Positions 60,449 to 64,000 of a stretch of DNA of 64,000 bases are shown here, piece by piece. Position 1 is the stretch's first letter. The number at the start of each line of letters is the position of its first letter. Origin of the DNA: SG-bin9 sp049323835. GTDB taxonomy: Bacteria; Pseudomonadota; Alphaproteobacteria; Rhizobiales; Xanthobacteraceae. The stretch is from contig JBMOOJ010000095.1 in NCBI GenBank assembly GCA_049323835.1, positions 19,502 to 83,501 of the forward strand, written 5' to 3'. The notes under the pieces are model-generated. The model had not been told where the DNA came from and ran no database searches. It worked only from the letters and a program-made list of their open reading frames with translations. Both the position numbers and the translations under genes were made by a program.

Positions 60449-61066
60449 TCAAGTTCCACGCAAGCGGCGGACTTCTCCGATGAAGGCGCTGATATCGGTG
60501 CTGTTGAGCAGCGGCTGCAACCGCACGATATCAGCGCGTTCGAGATCCCACCACCTGAGATCGAGCAGCGCTTCGATTTCATCCCCGGAGAATCGGCGCC
60601 GGATCAGCCGCGCCGGGTTACCGGCGACGATTCCATAAGCCGGAACATCCCTCGTCACGACCGCGGCTGCGCCGACCACCGCACCATCGCCGATCGTTAC
60701 CCCCGACATGATGGTCGAAAACGCACCGATCCATACGTCCGAGCCGATGCGTATATCGCCTTTTGCGACCTGCTCGCCGGGCGGCAACGCCCGCGCCTCG
60801 GGAAATCCGGCAGCGGATCGAAATGGATAGGTCGAAACACGGTCCGGCCGGTGATTGCCACCCAGGAAAATCCGGACCCCCTGCGCAATGCTGCAGTACT
60901 TGCCAATGATCAGCCGCGCATCGACCCACGGCATGATCTGCGGCACACCGTAGGTGTAGTCGCCGATCTCGAAGCCCTTCTTGTCGACATAACGCGCGAG
61001 CGCGCGGCGCGTCTGGTGCACCGGATCAATCTTCCGCCGGCGCAGGTAATCCGAAAGCTGCGACAT
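60449..61066 (-). CDS. Hexapeptide-repeat O-acetyltransferase (CatB/XAT type)
   Basis: A 205-residue left-handed beta-helix acetyltransferase. The hexapeptide repeats lie in about 45-150 (IGKYCSIAQGVRIFLGGNHR, IRIGSDVWIGAFSTIMSGVT, IGDGAVVGAAAVVTRDV), and the catalytic His is in GGNHRPDRVSTYPF. GIVAGNPARLIRRRF closes the helix. CatB proteins acetylate chloramphenicol; many relatives modify sugars, so the substrate is open. The ATG at 61066 is preceded by GGAT on the minus strand. It is divergent from dnaB. Confidence 0.88.
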   Translation of the reverse strand: MSQLSDYLRRRKIDPVHQTRRALARYVDKKGFEIGDYTYGVPQIMPWVDARLIIGKYCSIAQGVRIFLGGNHRPDRVSTYPFRSAAGFPEARALPPGEQVAKGDIRIGSDVWIGAFSTIMSGVTIGDGAVVGAAAVVTRDVPAYGIVAGNPARLIRRRFSGDEIEALLDLRWWDLERADIVRLQPLLNSTDISAFIGEVRRLRGT

Positions 61067-61291
61067 GAGGCAAATCCTTCATCGATCATCGGCCGGCCGG
61101 GAGTTGTTCCCCGCACCCTCAAGCCATCCGCTGGCACAAGGAACGTCGTCAAGGGTCGAGAGCCGGCTGCGGAGGGCATGTGGGAATCGTGCATAAGCCG
61201 TCGCGCACAGCTCGCGGTTCTTTCGTCGCGGCCCGGGCTGGCGTTTGGATGAATGCCCAGCATTTGCCGAAAAATCGAGCTATCCGATCCC

Positions 61292-62785
61292 ATGGCCCTT
61301 TCCGATTCGAACGTCCTCAAGCTCGCGCCGGACGCCCCTGCGCCGGTCTACCGAACCGCTCCTCACAATATCGAGGCGGAACAGAGCCTTTTGGGCGCAA
61401 TTCTGATCAATAATGATGCCTTCTACCGGGTCTCTGACTTCTTGGAACCGAAACATTTCTATGAAGGCATCCATCAGCAGATTTACGAGACCGCTGGCAG
61501 CTTGATCCGCATGGGCAAGGTGGCGACGCCCGTGACCCTGAAAACCTTCCTCCCGGATGCCGACCTCGGCGGCATGACGGTGAGCCAGTATCTCGCCCGC
61601 CTCGCCGCGGAAGCGACCACCATCATCAACGCGGCCGACTACGGCCGCACGATCTATGAGCTCTCGCTCCGCCGCGACCTCATCGGCATCGGCGAGGACA
61701 TGGTCAACGTCGCCTACGACGCCCCGGTCGATTTCGCACCGCGCGCGCAGATCGAGGACGCCGAGCGCCGCCTCTACGAACTCGCGGAAGCCGGACGCTA
61801 CGACGGCGGCTTCCAGAAATTCGCGCAGGCGCTGACGATCGCTGTCGACATGGCGGCGAACGCCTATGCGCGCGACGGCCACCTCTCCGGCCTCGCCTCG
61901 GGTCTGCGCGACGTCGACAGCAAGATGGGCGGCCTGCAACCGTCCGACCTGATCATCCTCGCCGGCCGTCCGGCGATGGGTAAAACCGCGCTCGCCACCA
62001 ACATCGCCTATAATGTCGCGAAGGCATGGCGCGGCGAGGTGCAGGCCGACGGCACCATGAAATCGGTCAACGGCGGCATCGTCGGCTTCTTCTCGCTCGA
62101 AATGTCGTCCGAACAGCTGGCGACACGTATTCTCTCCGAGCGCACCGGCATCTCGTCGAGTTCGATCCGCCGCGGCGCCATCACCGAGCATGACTTCGAC
62201 AAGATCCGCGATCACGCGGTCGAGATGCAGAACCTGCCGTTCTACGTCGACGACACCGGCGGTCTCTCAATCGGCCAGCTCACGGCGCGCGCACGCCGCC
62301 TGAAGCGGCAGAAGGGTCTCGACCTTCTGATCATCGACTACATCCAGCTGCTGCAAGGCTCCGGCAAGCGCTCGGACAACCGCGTGCAGGAAGTCACCGA
62401 GATCACGACGGGACTGAAGGCGTTGGCGAAAGAGCTCAACGTGCCGATCATCGCGCTCTCGCAGCTGTCGCGTCAGGTCGAAAGCCGCGACGACAAGCGC
62501 CCGCAGCTTGCCGACCTGCGTGAATCGGGCTCGATCGAACAGGACGCCGACGTGGTGCTGTTCGTGTTCCGCGAGGAATACTACCTGCAAGGCAAGGAGC
62601 CGAAAGCCGGCACGCCCGAGCACGAGAAGTGGCAGCTCGAAATGTCGCTGGTGCACGGTAAAGCCGAAGTCATCATCGGCAAGCAGCGTCATGGTCCCAC
62701 CGGCACAATCAAGCTGCACTTCGACGGCAGCGTGACCCGCTTCTCCGACCTCGCCGAAGACGGTTACCTGCCCCACGCTGAGTGA
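61292..62785 (+). CDS. dnaB: Replicative DNA helicase
   Basis: A 497-residue DnaB. The N-terminal domain (about 20-120) begins TAPHNIEAEQSLLGAILINN. The RecA-like helicase domain has Walker A GRPAMGKT (225-232), Walker B LLIIDYIQLLQGSG, and the late motifs ALSQLSRQVESRDDKRPQLA, DLRESGSIEQDADVVLFVFR and GKQRHGPTGTIKLHF. It unwinds DNA at the replication fork as a hexamer. The ATG at 61292 starts the conserved N-terminus. The stop codon is immediately followed by an 18-bp inverted repeat. Confidence 0.96.
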   Translation: MALSDSNVLKLAPDAPAPVYRTAPHNIEAEQSLLGAILINNDAFYRVSDFLEPKHFYEGIHQQIYETAGSLIRMGKVATPVTLKTFLPDADLGGMTVSQYLARLAAEATTIINAADYGRTIYELSLRRDLIGIGEDMVNVAYDAPVDFAPRAQIEDAERRLYELAEAGRYDGGFQKFAQALTIAVDMAANAYARDGHLSGLASGLRDVDSKMGGLQPSDLIILAGRPAMGKTALATNIAYNVAKAWRGEVQADGTMKSVNGGIVGFFSLEMSSEQLATRILSERTGISSSSIRRGAITEHDFDKIRDHAVEMQNLPFYVDDTGGLSIGQLTARARRLKRQKGLDLLIIDYIQLLQGSGKRSDNRVQEVTEITTGLKALAKELNVPIIALSQLSRQVESRDDKRPQLADLRESGSIEQDADVVLFVFREEYYLQGKEPKAGTPEHEKWQLEMSLVHGKAEVIIGKQRHGPTGTIKLHFDGSVTRFSDLAEDGYLPHAE

Positions 62786-62842
62786 TCCGATTCCAAGTTC
62801 GCACCACCTTGCGGCACGTCATTCTGCGAACTTGGAATCGGA
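62786..62842. repeat. Perfect 18-bp inverted repeat after dnaB
   Basis: TCCGATTCCAAGTTCGCA (62786-62803) and its exact complement TGCGAACTTGGAATCGGA (62825-62842) with a 21-nt loop. It begins on the base after the dnaB stop codon. It could terminate transcription or be a mobile or REP-like palindrome. Confidence 0.8.
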
Positions 62843-62862
62843 GCACCAGCAATTGTATTGGT

Positions 62863-62940
62863 CCAGTGTGGCCTTGGTTCAGAAGTCCGCATGGCGAGCA
62901 TGCGGCCCGGATGATGCGGACTTCTGAACCGCCACACTGG
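62863..62940. repeat. Composite inverted repeat between dnaB and alr
   Basis: CCAGTGTGG (62863-62871) pairs with CCACACTGG (62932-62940), and GGTTCAGAAGTCCGCAT (62876-62892) pairs with ATGCGGACTTCTGAACC (62914-62930). The arms have a 4-versus-1-nt asymmetric bulge and a 21-nt loop. The inner arm resembles the arm of the preceding repeat. Confidence 0.8.
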
Positions 62941-62956
62941 TGAGACACTTGCGCGG

Positions 62957-62984
62957 TTGACCCTCTTCGTTCGAGGCGTATGGT
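62957..62984 (+). promoter_or_regulatory. Candidate alr promoter very close to the start codon
   Basis: TTGACC (62957-62962) and TATGGT (62979-62984) are separated by 16 bp. The start ATG lies only 10 bp after the -10, so the transcript would be leaderless or nearly so, consistent with the lack of a clear Shine-Dalgarno. Confidence 0.35.
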
Positions 62985-62993
62985 GCGGCGATC

Positions 62994-64000
62994 ATGAACC
63001 GCACCACCGATCCGAAATCGCTTGCCGCTGATGCGGCGTCCGACGCGCATGCGAGCGCGGGCGGCGTTCTCACCATCGATCTCGGCGCCATCGCCGCCAA
63101 CTGGAAGAAGCTCGAGAGCAAGGGCGTGCCCTCCGAGTGCGCGGCCGTGGTCAAGGCGGGCGCTTACGGCTGCGAACTGACGCCGGTATCACGCGCCCTG
63201 GCCTCCGCCGGCTGCAAGACGTTCTTCGTCGCGACGCTGGACGAGGCGAAGACGCTGCGCGCCGCCGTGCCGAAGGCCGCAATCTATGTGCTCGACGGTT
63301 TCTTCTCGGGCACCGGCAATACGTTCGCGACGCTTAACCTGATGCCCGTGATCGGCGACATGAGCGAGCTTGCCGAGTGGGATGCCTTCCGCACGACCAC
63401 CGGCTGGCTCGGTGGCGCGGCCATTCACATCGATACGGGCATGAACCGCCTCGGCCTCAGCATCGGCGAAGCGCAGGGTTTGTTGCCGCGGCTGACCACG
63501 ATCAATCCCGGCATCTCGCTGGTGATGAGCCACCTTGCTTGCGCTGAAACCCTCGGCCATCCAATGAATGCAAGGCAGGTTGCGGCATTCCGCGAGATCG
63601 CGAGTCTCTTCTCGGGCGTACCAGCATCGCTCGCCAATTCGTCCGGCATCTTCCTCGGCTCACATTTCCTGTTCGACATGATCCGTCCCGGTGCGGCGCT
63701 GTACGGCGTCAACCCGACGCCGGAAGCGGACAATCCGATGCAGCAGGTCATCGACCTGAAGGCGCGCATCGTGCTCGTGCGCAACGTGCCGAAGGGCGAC
63801 ACGGTCGGGTATGGAGCGACCTGGACCGCGCGACGCGATACCCGCCTCGCCGTCGTCACCGCCGGCTACGCCGATGGATACTTCCGCGCCGCGAGCGGCA
63901 TCGACGGCACGCGCAGCGCCGAAGCGATCGTCGGCGGCAAGCGCTGTCCGATCGCCGGCCGCATCTCCATGGACCTGATGGCGATCGACGTGACCGACGT
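62994..64000 (+). CDS. alr: Alanine racemase (partial, runs off the right edge)
   Basis: The first 335 residues are present; the last 30 or so are missing. The PLP-binding Lys54 is in VVKAGAYGC, where most family members have VVKADAYG. The fold-type III barrel continues (FFVATLDEAKTLRAAVP, HIDTGMNRLGL, SLVMSHLACAE, NSSGIFLGSHFLFDMIRPGA, ALYGVNP). The C-terminal domain begins near VPKGDTVGYGATWTA, with the second catalytic Tyr in TAGYADGYFR. It makes D-alanine for peptidoglycan. ATG at 62994. dnaB-alr is a frequent gene order in alphaproteobacteria. Confidence 0.94.
   Translation, partial: MNRTTDPKSLAADAASDAHASAGGVLTIDLGAIAANWKKLESKGVPSECAAVVKAGAYGCELTPVSRALASAGCKTFFVATLDEAKTLRAAVPKAAIYVLDGFFSGTGNTFATLNLMPVIGDMSELAEWDAFRTTTGWLGGAAIHIDTGMNRLGLSIGEAQGLLPRLTTINPGISLVMSHLACAETLGHPMNARQVAAFREIASLFSGVPASLANSSGIFLGSHFLFDMIRPGAALYGVNPTPEADNPMQQVIDLKARIVLVRNVPKGDTVGYGATWTARRDTRLAVVTAGYADGYFRAASGIDGTRSAEAIVGGKRCPIAGRISMDLMAIDVTD

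Overview
This is a gene-dense, high-GC chromosomal stretch of an alphaproteobacterium. The best guess is the Bradyrhizobium/Afipia/Rhodopseudomonas group (Nitrobacteraceae). That rests on recognisable protein families (HdaA, CreA, the malic enzyme with a phosphotransacetylase tail, GcvA-like LysR, DUF1127, YjbE-type TerC proteins) and on alphaproteobacterial gene orders: rpsF-rpsR-DUF2232-rplI, then dnaB and alr; lptF-lptG-lptD-surA-pdxA-rsmA; and fabD-fabG-acpP-fabF-mltG-yicC-gmk. The genus is inference. I see no rRNA, tRNA, insertion sequence, prophage, integron or CRISPR array.

Layout. 1-6.7 kb: metabolic and accessory genes (a molybdenum hydroxylase large subunit cut by the window edge, an SMR exporter, an enoyl-CoA hydratase, a divergent DUF1127/LysR pair, a GNAT acetyltransferase, a PaaI-type thioesterase and an M20 peptidase). 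6.9-8.4 kb: five very small membrane or exported proteins, two of them Cys-rich, with short tandem repeats. 8.5-13.1 kb: CreA, a two-module L,D-transpeptidase, glutathione peroxidase, a DHFR-like protein and a lower-GC islet holding a small membrane protein and DoxX. 13.3-27.1 kb: core metabolism and information genes (maeB, aspS, rnd, ppx, ppk, hdaA, pgsA, purM, purN). 27.2-32.3 kb: an autotransporter-type barrel with almost no passenger, two TerC-family membrane proteins, ndk, a His-rich exported protein and a short NepR-like protein. 32.4-37 kb: an ABC-F ATPase, a lipoprotein, holC and pepA.

37.3-46 kb is an envelope-biogenesis operon: lptF and lptG (the LPS export permeases), lptD (the outer-membrane LPS translocon) and a SurA-like chaperone for outer-membrane barrels, followed by pdxA and rsmA. 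Here rsmA runs in frame into a complete zinc alcohol dehydrogenase, giving one 643-residue reading frame. 46-54.6 kb, all on the minus strand: a fatty acid desaturase with its TetR-type repressor, the fatty acid synthesis cluster fabD-fabG-acpP-fabF, then mltG, yicC and gmk. Two hairpins in this cluster look like intrinsic terminators or attenuators. Two identical-architecture palindromes upstream of tetR are good operator candidates.

54.7-64 kb: the ribosomal protein operon (S6, S18, a DUF2232 membrane protein, L9), a c-type cytochrome with a long Pro/Ala tail, a cyclopropane fatty acid synthase, a hexapeptide acetyltransferase, replicative helicase dnaB and a truncated alanine racemase gene. 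Two related long inverted repeats follow dnaB.

Many long open frames lie antisense to the real genes. This is expected at this GC content, and they are not annotated. All function assignments come from reading the protein sequences against remembered families; no database search was run.
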